This document shows, in pieces, positions 7,029 through 14,382 of a stretch of 28,553 bases of DNA (the stretch's first letter is position 1; every line of letters starts with the position of its first letter). Below the pieces are notes generated by a model. That model searched no databases. It had not been told where the DNA came from and was given only the letters and a program-made list of their open reading frames with translations. The stretch is taken from assembly GCA_044225415.1 (NCBI GenBank), contig JBGAIO010000022.1:1-28553 (forward strand), given 5' to 3'. The stretch is from JALORV01 sp044225415. GTDB lineage: Bacteria; Pseudomonadota; Gammaproteobacteria; Burkholderiales; Burkholderiaceae_F. Both the position numbers and the translations under genes were made by a program.

Positions 7029-8810
7029 TCAGGAAGGCGCTCCGGCCCCGGCGAGCGCAGCTGCGATGCGCTTGCCGAATTCGGAGCCACCGCTCGGCGA
7101 TCGTTCAAGGTAGCCAGACACCCGAAAGCCGGGATCGAGCTTCATATGCTGTTTGACGAAGCCGCGTGCCTCTTCGATGCGTCCCAGATACCAGGACGCC
7201 GTGACGAGGACGCGGATCGTCGACTGATGGGTGACGTTGAGGCGCAGGGATCGTTTGGCCATCGACAACGCCTTGTCGTATTGACCGGTACACAGCAGTG
7301 CAGACGCCGCGTGTGCTTCGAAGTAGAACTGCAATGGGTCGAGAGGAGACAACTTCATCGCGTGCCGAGTGAGGCGCACGGCCTCCTTGCCTTCGTCACG
7401 GAACGCGTGCAGAGTGCCCTTCAATAGCCACGCCAGCGAGTCGTTCGGATTTGACTGTAGTGCCTGGCCATACAGAAGCTCGGCAACGTCCAGGCGTTTG
7501 AGGATCCAGGTGTTGACCTGTCCTTCAACTGTCATTGCCAACGAGGAAGTCGCGTCTCGATCCAGGGCTCGCTTGGTGTTGTCCAGCGCCGCCTTGCCAT
7601 CTGCCTGGGCGTCGGCCGACCATCCTTGAGTAACTCGCAGCACATGCCATTTGGCCAGCCATGCGTACGGCGACGCGAGCCGAGGGGTCCGTTCGATCAG
7701 GACTTGCAGCAACTGCTGCGCGCGCTGAAACGCGAGAGGTGATATGCGGTGCATCAGCGCGATGCTGCTCAGCAGCAGCGTGTGATTCTGCAGGCTCTGC
7801 GGAGCCTTGCCTTGTGACCGTTGCAGTTCGCGCACCATCAAGGCCGCGCAGGCTTCCGATACGAGCCGACCCGCCAGGGGATCGTCGCCCGCGACAATAC
7901 TTTTGACGCTTCCCTTCAGCGACTGTGTCCATATAACCTGCATCGTGCGGGTCTCAGCCATTTCGGCCTTCAATGTCACCTTGTCGCCTTCGGCGTGGTA
8001 AGAGCCCGTGATTACGTAGTCAGCGCGCAGATATGAACTCACGTCGTCGAGCTTGACGTCACGTCCCTTGAACGCTTCCGTCGATAGTCTGGATACAACG
8101 TTGATCTCAGGTGATCGCGACAGGACAGAGATCAATTCGTCGGCCAGCACCTGCCCGAGCACGTCTTCGACCGGTTGCATTGCGCGCGACCGGAAGGGAA
8201 TGACTGCGATGGTTGCGCGCAGGTCCTCCGCGAGGTTTCCGCGCTCGATGACCGGTTGCTCCCCGGGCGCGCCGACACGGAAGGCCCGCACAGGTGCCTG
8301 TACATGCTTGACGTAGCACTCGCCCAGATCTTCGATATCGGCATCCAGTGCCGGCGTGAGCTGGTCGCGCACGTCGGCCGAAACAACGATCTCGTCGGGT
8401 CCGGCAAGTGTTGTCAGACGAGCTGCGAGATTGACGCCATGACCGTAGACATCCATCTCGTCGGCGATCAGCGGACTGACATGAACGCCGATGCGCAGGT
8501 GCAGGCGTAGTTCGGGAGAGACGCCGGATCCGGCTTCGGCTATGGCCTCCTGGAGGGTGAACGCAAAGCCGACAGCGGGGGTCACATGCGGGAACTCGAG
8601 CATCAGGCCGTCGCCGAGGCTCTTTACCAGACGGCCCGCTCGGTGGGGAAGCAGTTGATGGACGACCTGGTCCACAAAGGAGCGCCAGCGCTGGACCGTG
8701 CCTTCCTCATCCTCCTGCATCAGGCGAACGGACTCGACGACGTCGACGACCAGCACGGTGCGCACGACGCGCGCGAAATCGGCTTGCGCAGGCAGTTGCT
8801 CTGGAACCAT
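7029..8810 (-). CDS. Class III adenylate/guanylate cyclase-domain protein with TolB-like and TPR regions
   Basis: About 593 residues from ATG 8810, chosen because GAAGGGG lies just upstream; an in-frame ATG at 8897 (622 residues) has no SD and adds a low-complexity tail. Residues below use the 622 numbering. The cyclase homology domain is about 45-210. All key positions are present: metal aspartates D52 (VLVVDVVESV) and D96 (KSLGDGLMLEF), adenine-selecting K92 and D149 (DVYGHGVNLAARL), transition-state N156 and R160. Active cAMP synthesis is therefore plausible. Residues 228-355 resemble the TolB N-terminal/FlgO-like domain often fused to such cyclases (IAVIPF, LADELISVLSRSPEINVVSR). From about 370 to the end come helical TPR-like repeats (e.g. 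AELLYGQALQSNPNDSLAWL). No transmembrane segment. First gene of the operon with the PAP2-like protein and S8 peptidase. Confidence 0.88.
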   Translation of the reverse strand: MVPEQLPAQADFARVVRTVLVVDVVESVRLMQEDEEGTVQRWRSFVDQVVHQLLPHRAGRLVKSLGDGLMLEFPHVTPAVGFAFTLQEAIAEAGSGVSPELRLHLRIGVHVSPLIADEMDVYGHGVNLAARLTTLAGPDEIVVSADVRDQLTPALDADIEDLGECYVKHVQAPVRAFRVGAPGEQPVIERGNLAEDLRATIAVIPFRSRAMQPVEDVLGQVLADELISVLSRSPEINVVSRLSTEAFKGRDVKLDDVSSYLRADYVITGSYHAEGDKVTLKAEMAETRTMQVIWTQSLKGSVKSIVAGDDPLAGRLVSEACAALMVRELQRSQGKAPQSLQNHTLLLSSIALMHRISPLAFQRAQQLLQVLIERTPRLASPYAWLAKWHVLRVTQGWSADAQADGKAALDNTKRALDRDATSSLAMTVEGQVNTWILKRLDVAELLYGQALQSNPNDSLAWLLKGTLHAFRDEGKEAVRLTRHAMKLSPLDPLQFYFEAHAASALLCTGQYDKALSMAKRSLRLNVTHQSTIRVLVTASWYLGRIEEARGFVKQHMKLDPGFRVSGYLERSPSGGSEFGKRIAAALAGAGAPS

Positions 8811-9138
8811 GGTCCCCTTCCATGCGTTCCTCTCGGGTGTCCCTTCAGCCCGTCGGCTCGAGGATTCCGCGAGCGGCCCCGGCAGAGCGAGATCCATGTT
8901 GGCCCAGAATCGATTCTTAGATCAGGCGATTCTGGACGTCCGGGAACTTCTACTTAAGCTGAATTTTCGACACCGTCCGCTAGGACTGTGCAGCATTGCA
9001 GAGACACATGATTTCTACAAGGGGCGATGGGATGACTACGGTAGATCGGGTGTCGAGAGCGTCCTTCTTGCGGCCGGCATGGCGGCGCGCGGCAAGTCAC
9101 GATTGGCGCCAGACCCATGGTTTCTTTGACTGCTCGGC
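8811..9138. other. Intergenic region between the cyclase operon and the methyltransferase gene
   Basis: It must carry the promoter of the cyclase operon. It contains the GATTCT palindrome described separately and is less GC-rich than the flanking genes. On the plus strand a small frame runs from ATG 9008 (or ATG 9032, preceded by AAGGGG) to a stop at 9142; it would give 44 or 36 residues, arginine-rich at the C-terminus, with no recognised motif. I do not call it as a gene. No terminator or RNA gene was seen. Confidence 0.4.
8904..8935. promoter_or_regulatory. Operator-like inverted repeat upstream of the cyclase operon
   Basis: CCAGAATC (8904-8911) and GATTCTGG (8928-8935) form a perfect 8-bp inverted repeat. 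The left arm also belongs to the 12-bp perfect palindrome AGAATCGATTCT (8906-8917). The hexamer GATTCT (either strand) thus occurs three times in 32 bp. It lies about 95 bp before the preferred cyclase start, a normal place for a regulator site. The binding protein is unknown. Confidence 0.45.
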
Positions 9139-10353
9139 CTAGGTTTGGCCTGCCTCCCGGCTTCCTGTCCGGTCGGCCGGTCTTGGACGGTAGGCCCCTC
9201 CTACCACCTCGAATCTGAACAACCGGCACTCCAGCGCCCCGTTGTACAGCACCGTCTTCCTTGTCTCCTTCAACCGCATCTGCCCCGGCAGTCCGCGGTC
9301 GGAGGTCAGCAGCCACGCATGCCACCCCGGGAAGGCCGCCTTCAGCCGATCTCCGATCTCCCCCATCATCTTCGGCACGCTGGCGGAGCGCGGCGCGCTC
9401 TGCTCTCCGTAGGGCGGGTTGCAGACGATCATGCCGCTGTCGGCCAGCGGCTCTGCAACGCGCGCATCGCGCGCGTCGAAGCGCAGGCGGCCGTCACCCA
9501 AAGGCGCAGCCAGCCCGGCGAGCCCGGCATTCGTACACGCCTGCTCGACGACGCGTGTCGAAATGTCGGAGCCCGCGATCAGGAACGGCGCCGCATCATC
9601 CACCGCCGCCTGCGCCTCTCCCAGCAGCCGCTTCCACGTGCGCTGCTCGAAGTTGCCCAGCCGCTGGAACGCGAAATCTCGCGCCAGGCCCGGCGCACGT
9701 TTCGTGGCGATCGTGGCGGCCTCGATGACGATGGTGCCGCTGCCGCAGAACGGATCGAGCAGCGGCACGTCCGGCGTCCAGCCCGACAGCGACAGCAGGC
9801 CGGCGGCGAGGTTCTCCTTCAGCGGCGCCTCGCCCTTGTCCGCACGCCAGCCGCGCTTGAACAGCGGCTCGCCCGACAGGTCGACGTACAGCGTGACGGT
9901 GCGCGCATCGAGATAGGCGAACACGCGCACGTCGGGTTTGGCCTTATCGATGTCCGGCCGCGCACCGGACTTGTCGCGCAGCTTGTCGACGATGCCGTCC
10001 TTCACGCGCAGCATCGCGAACTCCAGGCTCTGCAGCGGCGAGCGCGACGCAGTCACGTCGACGCGCAGCGTCTGCTGCGGCGTCAGCAGGTCCTGCCAGC
10101 GCACCTCCTGCGTGGCGTCGTACAGGTGCTGTTCGGTCGTGTAGCCGCGCCGCCCCACCTGCCACAGCACCCGGCTGGCCAGGCGCGATTTCAGGTTGGC
10201 CGCATAGCCGGTGGACAGCGTGCCGCTGAAGGCGACACCGCCGCCGCTTTCGCGCAGGTCCGTCGCACCGAGCGCTTCGAGTTCGTCGGCGAGGGCGGCC
10301 TCCAGGCCGCGCGGACAGACCGCGAAGAAGGCCAGGAGGCGCGCGGAGGTCAC
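9139..10353 (-). CDS. rlmL: THUMP-domain class I SAM-dependent RNA methyltransferase (RlmL N-terminal type)
   Basis: 404 residues from GTG 10353. The N-terminal ferredoxin-like/THUMP region (about 1-165) starts LLAFFAVCPRGLEAALADEL. The Rossmann methyltransferase has SAM motif DPFCGSGTIVIEA (200-212) and the N2-guanine active-site motif NPPYGE (312-317). This corresponds to the N-terminal, m2G2445-forming half of E. coli RlmL; the C-terminal RlmK half is absent, as is usual outside enterics. The GTG overlaps the TGA of the upstream DsbA-fold gene (GTGA), indicating translational coupling. The frame is open further upstream (to 10614) but that part is out-of-frame shadow of the neighbour. The predicted target, 23S rRNA, is inferred from the family. 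Confidence 0.9.
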   Translation of the reverse strand: MTSARLLAFFAVCPRGLEAALADELEALGATDLRESGGGVAFSGTLSTGYAANLKSRLASRVLWQVGRRGYTTEQHLYDATQEVRWQDLLTPQQTLRVDVTASRSPLQSLEFAMLRVKDGIVDKLRDKSGARPDIDKAKPDVRVFAYLDARTVTLYVDLSGEPLFKRGWRADKGEAPLKENLAAGLLSLSGWTPDVPLLDPFCGSGTIVIEAATIATKRAPGLARDFAFQRLGNFEQRTWKRLLGEAQAAVDDAAPFLIAGSDISTRVVEQACTNAGLAGLAAPLGDGRLRFDARDARVAEPLADSGMIVCNPPYGEQSAPRSASVPKMMGEIGDRLKAAFPGWHAWLLTSDRGLPGQMRLKETRKTVLYNGALECRLFRFEVVGGAYRPRPADRTGSREAGQT

Positions 10354-10958
10354 GCCGCGCGCGCCAGCGCGCGTTCCACGAAGTCGAGGCGGTCCTGGCC
10401 CCAGAACAGTTCGTCGCCGACGCCGTAGGTGGGCACGCCGAACACGCCGCGCGCGATGGCCTCCTGCGACTGCATCACGTAGCGCGCAATGACTTCGGCG
10501 GAGCCTGCCAGCGTCATCAACGCCTCGGTCTCCAGCGCATGCGCGCCGAGGATGTCCTGCAGCGTGGCGGCGTTGGAGATGTCGCGCTCCTCCGCCCAGA
10601 CGGCGCGCAGGCAATCGCCGGCAATGTCCAGCGCCGCATCGACACCGTGGCGCTCCTGCACCGCGAGGATCAGTGTCGCGGCAGCCTCCGCAGGCACCGG
10701 AAAGTGCTTCGGCTCGAGATTCAGCGGAACACCAAGGTAATCGCGCCAGCGTGCGAGTTCCATCAGCCGATAGGCGCGCCGCTGCGGGGGACGGTCCTTC
10801 AGCGGCAGGCCGCCGGAGGCGGGAAACACCTTGCCGAGGTCGATGACCCGCAGGTTGATCTGCGCACCCTGCCTGCGGCAGATGTCGCGAAATCGTTCAT
10901 GGCCCAGGTAGGTGAAAGGCGATACCGGAGCGAGGTAGTAGTCGACAGTCAGGGCCAT
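10350..10958 (-). CDS. DsbA-family 2-hydroxychromene-2-carboxylate isomerase-like protein
   Basis: 202 residues with the thioredoxin-fold kappa-GST/HCCA isomerase layout. The N-terminal YYLAPVSPFTYLG has serine in place of the DsbA CXXC motif. A helical insert occupies the middle, and the C-terminal block GVFGVPTYGVGDELFWGQDR is the cis-Pro signature of the family. The prototype isomerises a naphthalene-degradation intermediate with glutathione. No aromatic catabolism genes are nearby, so the substrate here is unknown and a general glutathione-linked role is as likely. ATG 10958 is 6 nt after the stop of the HemJ-like gene. Confidence 0.88.
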   Translation of the reverse strand: MALTVDYYLAPVSPFTYLGHERFRDICRRQGAQINLRVIDLGKVFPASGGLPLKDRPPQRRAYRLMELARWRDYLGVPLNLEPKHFPVPAEAAATLILAVQERHGVDAALDIAGDCLRAVWAEERDISNAATLQDILGAHALETEALMTLAGSAEVIARYVMQSQEAIARGVFGVPTYGVGDELFWGQDRLDFVERALARAA

Positions 10959-10964
10959 GGCTTC

Positions 10965-11390
10965 CTAGAACGGCTTGCCGATCACCAGCGCGATGATCGC
11001 GAACAGCAGCAGCACCGGCACTTCATTGAACCAGCGGAACCATCGGTGCGAGCGAAGTTCGGTGCCGGCGGCGAATCGATTCAGCAGCAGCGCACAGTAC
11101 GCGTGATAGACGATCAGCAACAGCACCAGCGCGAGCTTTGCATGCATCCAGCCGGCCTTTGCGCCGACGCCGTAGCCCCCCAGCAACACCATGCCCAGTA
11201 CGACGGCCAGCGCGCCCAATCCGGTCATGAAGCGGAGCAGGCGGCGCGCCATCGCGAGCAGGCGTTCGCGCACGGCCGGGTCGGCGTTGTCGGCGAGATT
11301 GACGTAGATGCGCGGCAGGTAGAACAGCCCCGCGAACCACGCGATCACGAACACGACGTGCAGCGTCTTGATCCAGGCGTAACCGGTCAT
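10965..11390 (-). CDS. hemJ: HemJ/CopD-family membrane protein, probable protoporphyrinogen IX oxidase
   Basis: 141-residue integral membrane protein with four hydrophobic stretches (about 5-27, 55-75, 83-104, 122-139). It matches the HemJ (UPF0093) pattern: WIKTLHVVFVIAWFAGLFYL at the N-terminus, WMHAKLALVLLLIVYHAY in the middle, and FNEVPVLLLFAIIALVIGKP at the end. H11 and K85 lie where HemJ has its conserved heme-site histidine and lysine. HemJ oxidises protoporphyrinogen IX in heme synthesis; the looser 'CopD family' label is also used for this group. Start ATG 11390, weak SD. It lies 30 nt after proA and 6 nt before the isomerase gene. Confidence 0.75.
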   Translation of the reverse strand: MTGYAWIKTLHVVFVIAWFAGLFYLPRIYVNLADNADPAVRERLLAMARRLLRFMTGLGALAVVLGMVLLGGYGVGAKAGWMHAKLALVLLLIVYHAYCALLLNRFAAGTELRSHRWFRWFNEVPVLLLFAIIALVIGKPF

Positions 11391-11420
11391 CGCAGCGGGC
11401 AGGTCCTGCGGGCGCGACGT

Positions 11421-12769
11421 TCAGCCGCGGACCTCGCCGTGGCCGTAGACCACATATTTGACCGAGGTCAGGCCTTCCAGGCCCACGGGTCCGCGTGCGT
11501 GCAGCTTGTCGTTGCTGATGCCGATCTCGGCGCCGAGTCCGTACTCGAAGCCGTCGGCGAAGCGCGTCGAGGCGTTGACCATCACCGACGCCGAATCCAC
11601 CTCGCGCAGGAAGCGCGCCGCGGCGGCCTCGTCGTCGGTGACGATCGCATCCGTGTGCCGGCTGCCGTAGGTGTTGATGTGGTCGATCGCCGCGTCCAGC
11701 CCCGCCACTACGCGGATCGACAGGATCGGCGTGAGGTACTCGGTGTGCCAGTCGTCCTCGGTCGCGGCGCCGCAGGCGATGCCGGCCCGGTCAGCAGCGC
11801 ACGTGCGCGGTCTCGTCGCCGCGCAGCTCGACGATGCCGGCATAGCGGCCCAGCACCGGCAGAACCTCCGCGGCGACCGCCTGCGCCACCAGCAGCGTTT
11901 CCATCGTGTTGCAGGTGCCGTAGCGCTGCGTCTTCGCGTTATCGGCGATGCGCGCCATCGCCGGATCGGCCGCCGCGTCGATGTGGACGTGGCAGATGCC
12001 ATCGAGGTGCTTGATCATCGGCACCTTGCTCTCGCGCATCAGCCGCTCGATCAGTCCCTTGCCGCCGCGCGGCACGATGATGTCGACATGCTGCGGCATC
12101 GTCACGAGCAGGCCGACGGCGCGGCGGTCGGTGGTGTCGATGAGCTGCGCCGCGTCGCGCCGGCAGCCCGGCGTGTGCCAGCGCATCGCCGACGAGCCGC
12201 GCCAGCAGCCGATTGCAGGCGATGGCTTCCGATCCGCCGCGCAGGATCGTCGCGTTGCCGCTCTTGATGGCCAGCGCCGCGGCATCGACGGTCACGTTCG
12301 GCCGGCTCTCGTAGATGATGCCGACCACGCCCAGCGGCACGCGCATCTTCGCCACGCGGATGCCGCTCGGCATGTCGCGCGCATCGTCGAGGATTTCACC
12401 AATCGGATCGGGCAGCCGGACCACCTGCTCGACGCCCTCGGCCATCTGCTCGACGGCTTTCGCGTCCAGCGTCAGTCGATCGATCGCGCAGCCGCGAGCC
12501 CGGCCGTGCGCGCGCGCCAGATCCTGGCGTTGGCGGCCGCCAGCGCATCGCTCTGGCGCGCAGGCGGCGCGCCAGCTGGGTCAGGGTCTGGTTGCGCTGC
12601 GCGGTGAGGGCCTCGCCATGACGGCGGCGGCCGGACGCGCAGTGCGGCCCACGTGCTCCATGTACCCGCCGAGGTCGCCCGCGAAGTCGGACTGCACGCG
12701 GTCGGTGGTGTCGGCCGCCGGGTCCGTCGAGAGGGTCGGCGCTTGGGCGATGTCGTTCACGAGAGGCAT
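11421..12769 (-). CDS. proA: Gamma-glutamyl phosphate reductase ProA, frame broken by five apparent indels
   Basis: Cytosolic NADPH-dependent reductase making glutamate-5-semialdehyde in proline synthesis. Family blocks are all present but in successive frames: GRTARPAAAVMA near the start, TAQRNQTLTQLARRLRA, SDALAAANA, MPSGIRVAKMRVPLGVVGII, ATILRGGSEAI, QHVDIIVPRGGKGLIERL, the catalytic cysteine in KTQRYGTCNTMETLLVAQ, EDDWHTEYLTPILSIRVV, SASVMVNASTRFADGFEYGL and DKLHARGPVGLEGLTS. Breaks: single-base losses near 12615, 12555 and 12535, single-base gains near 12157 and 11791-11810. Corrected, it is about 449 residues, including an N-terminal extension of about 28 residues relative to usual ProA. 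Sequence error is the likely cause. It is 19 nt downstream of holA, the normal order. Confidence 0.88.
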
Positions 12770-12788
12770 GGAGCGGCGCGGCGGCGGG

Positions 12789-13812
12789 TCAGGCAGCTCG
12801 CAGTGCGAGATCGGTCAATTCTAGCCACGGATCGCTGTCACGCTGCGGCGCGCGCAGGCCCTTGATCAGCCGGTCGACGTCGGCCGCGCGCGCGAGCGCG
12901 GCTTCCAGCCTTGGCGCGTCCAGCCGCGCCATCGCGCGCTCATACAGGCGCTCGCGCGGTCCCCACAGCCGGTTGTCGCGGGCGATCTGCGCGAACGGCC
13001 GGCCGCTCGCCGACTGCGACTGCACGCGCACCAGCGTGCGCAGTTCTTCCGTCACGGCCCACAGCACCAGCGGCAGCGCTTCGCCTTCGGCCTGCAGGCC
13101 CGCCATGGTCTTCGCCACCCGTCCGCGGTCGCCGGCCACCATCGCCGTCGGCAACTGGAACACGTCGAAGCGCGCGACATTCAACACCGCGTCGTGCACC
13201 TGCTGCGCCGACAGTTCGCCGCGCGGATACAGCAGCGCGAGCTTCTGGATCTCCTGGTGCGCAGCGAGCAGGTTGCCTTCGACGCGTTCAGCGATGAAGG
13301 CGAGTGCTTCGGCGTCGGCCGACTGCTGCTGGCGCGCCAGCCGCTGCGCGATCCACTGCGGCAGCTGCGCGCGCTCGATGGCGTCGATGTCGAGCCATAC
13401 GCCCTGCGCGGCCAGCGCGCTCGCCCAGCGCGTATCGCGCGTGCGGCGGTCGAGCTTGGGCAGCGCGATCAGGGTCAGCGTGTCGGCCGGCGGGTCGCCC
13501 GCCAGCGCTTCCAGCGCCGCCGCGCCGGTGATGCCCGGCTTGCCGGTGGGCAGGCGCAGCTCGACGATGCGCCGCTCGGCGAACAGCGACAGCCCGCTCG
13601 AGGCTGCGCCAGTTTCGACCAGTCCCAGCGGGCGTCGGCATTGAGCACCTCGCGCTCGCTGAAGCCTAGCTCGCGCGCTTTCGCCCGCAGCGCATCCTGG
13701 GCTTCAGCGCCAGCAGCGGCTCGTCGCTGCTGATGATGACCAGCGGCGGCATGGCGCTGTCGCGCGTCGCGCGGCCGAGCAGGGCGGTGATGTCGTCGGG
13801 ACGCGTCGCCAT
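12789..13812 (-). CDS. holA: DNA polymerase III delta subunit HolA, two apparent frameshifts
   Basis: Clamp-loader subunit that opens the beta clamp. From ATG 13812 the protein begins MATRPDDITALLGRATRDSA and PLVIISSDEPLLAL. A one-base loss near 13704 shifts into AQDALRAKARELGFSEREV. A second near 13605 shifts into SSGLSLFAERRIVELRLPTG. The rest is continuous to the stop, including ALAFIAERVEGNLLAAHQEI, LLYPRGELSAQQVHDAV, RFDVFQLPTAMVAGD and ALPLVLWAVTEELRTL. Corrected length is 341 residues (E. coli 343). It starts 2 nt after the lptE stop. Loss of function would be lethal, so the breaks are probably sequencing errors. Confidence 0.88.
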
Positions 13813-13814
13813 GT

Positions 13815-14315
13815 TCAGGTGGGCGTGAGCCGCATGGCCGACAGGCGGTTGACCATCTGCCGCACCAGGTCGTTCTGCATGTCGCGATAGAGCAGCGACT
13901 CCTCGGATTCCTTGGCGAGCAGGTCGGATTCGTTGAAGGTGATGTCGCGCCGGGCGAGCAGGTTCGTGGGCGCGATCAGTTCCTCGCCGTTGGGATCGAC
14001 GACGCGGAAGCGCGCGCGCAGCCGCAACTGGTATTCCGTCGCCCGGCCCTGCGCATTGATGGCCAGCACTTCACGCTCGCGGTTCTCGCCGAGCAGTTCG
14101 AAGATCGCCTGCGCCTGCTTGCGGTCATCGACGACTTTCGCATTGGTCGAGGAGCGCAGCAGCCGCGCCATCTCCGCACCGATGATGGAGTTGACGGGCA
14201 GGGCGAGGTAGATCGTGTCGACCGGCAGCGTCTGCTCGCCGCGCGGAAGCCGCAGGCGGGAAGTGCGGCGGCGCTGGCCATCACGAATGCACGGCCAGCA
14301 GCAGGCGTTCCGCAT
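13815..14315 (-). CDS. lptE: LPS-assembly lipoprotein LptE (RlpB), N-terminus disturbed by apparent indels
   Basis: Outer-membrane lipoprotein that plugs the LptD barrel for LPS insertion. The mature part is clear: RGEQTLPVDTIYLALPVNS, AEMARLLRSSTNAKVVDD, ATEYQLRLRARFRVVDPNG, LIAPTNLLARRDITFNESDL, EESLLYRDMQNDLVRQM, ending in NRLSAMRL. The literal N-terminus reads as nonsense with no signal peptide. Restoring single bases near 14304, 14282 and 14242 gives a short hydrophobic leader (LLLAVHSVMASAAALPAC) with lipobox LPAC followed by GFR, as expected. The exact start is therefore uncertain. It lies between leuS and holA, the standard arrangement. Confidence 0.85.
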   Translation of the reverse strand: MRNACCWPCIRDGQRRRTSRLRLPRGEQTLPVDTIYLALPVNSIIGAEMARLLRSSTNAKVVDDRKQAQAIFELLGENREREVLAINAQGRATEYQLRLRARFRVVDPNGEELIAPTNLLARRDITFNESDLLAKESEESLLYRDMQNDLVRQMVNRLSAMRLTPT

Positions 14316-14316
14316 T

Positions 14317-14362
14317 CGGGGATGACACGATCGTCACCTGTCATCCCCGCGAAAGCGGGGAT
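14317..14362. repeat. Palindromic repeat in the leuS-lptE spacer (canonical copy plus inverted half copy)
   Basis: ATCCCCGC (14343-14350), GAAA, GCGGGGAT (14355-14362) is identical in core to the copy at 3158-3177. An inverted part copy lies just upstream: CGGGGATGACA (14317-14327) pairs perfectly over 11 bp with TGTCATCCCCG (14339-14349), giving an alternative, larger hairpin. The spacer therefore can fold in two exclusive ways in leuS-lptE mRNA and could attenuate or stabilise it. That effect is inference. Confidence 0.75.
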
Positions 14363-14382
14363 CCACCTTGACCTTGGTCCCG

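Noticed and set aside
3719..9138. Attachment-site or target-duplication boundaries of an island around the cyclase operon
   Set aside because: CCTAGG occurs near both edges (about 3753 and 9138), but a single hexamer is not evidence; no integrase, transposase, tRNA or longer direct repeat was found.
8954..9325. 123-codon minus-strand frame
   Set aside because: It overlaps the 3' end of the rlmL-type gene out of frame and has no SD or motif.
10354..10614. Upstream extension of the methyltransferase frame
   Set aside because: It is the DsbA-fold gene in another frame; the family N-terminus begins at GTG 10353, coupled to the neighbour's stop.
11421..14315. True pseudogenes proA, holA and lptE
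   Set aside because: All family motifs remain and the breaks are single-base GG/CC-type indels in genes that are mostly essential; sequence error explains it better.
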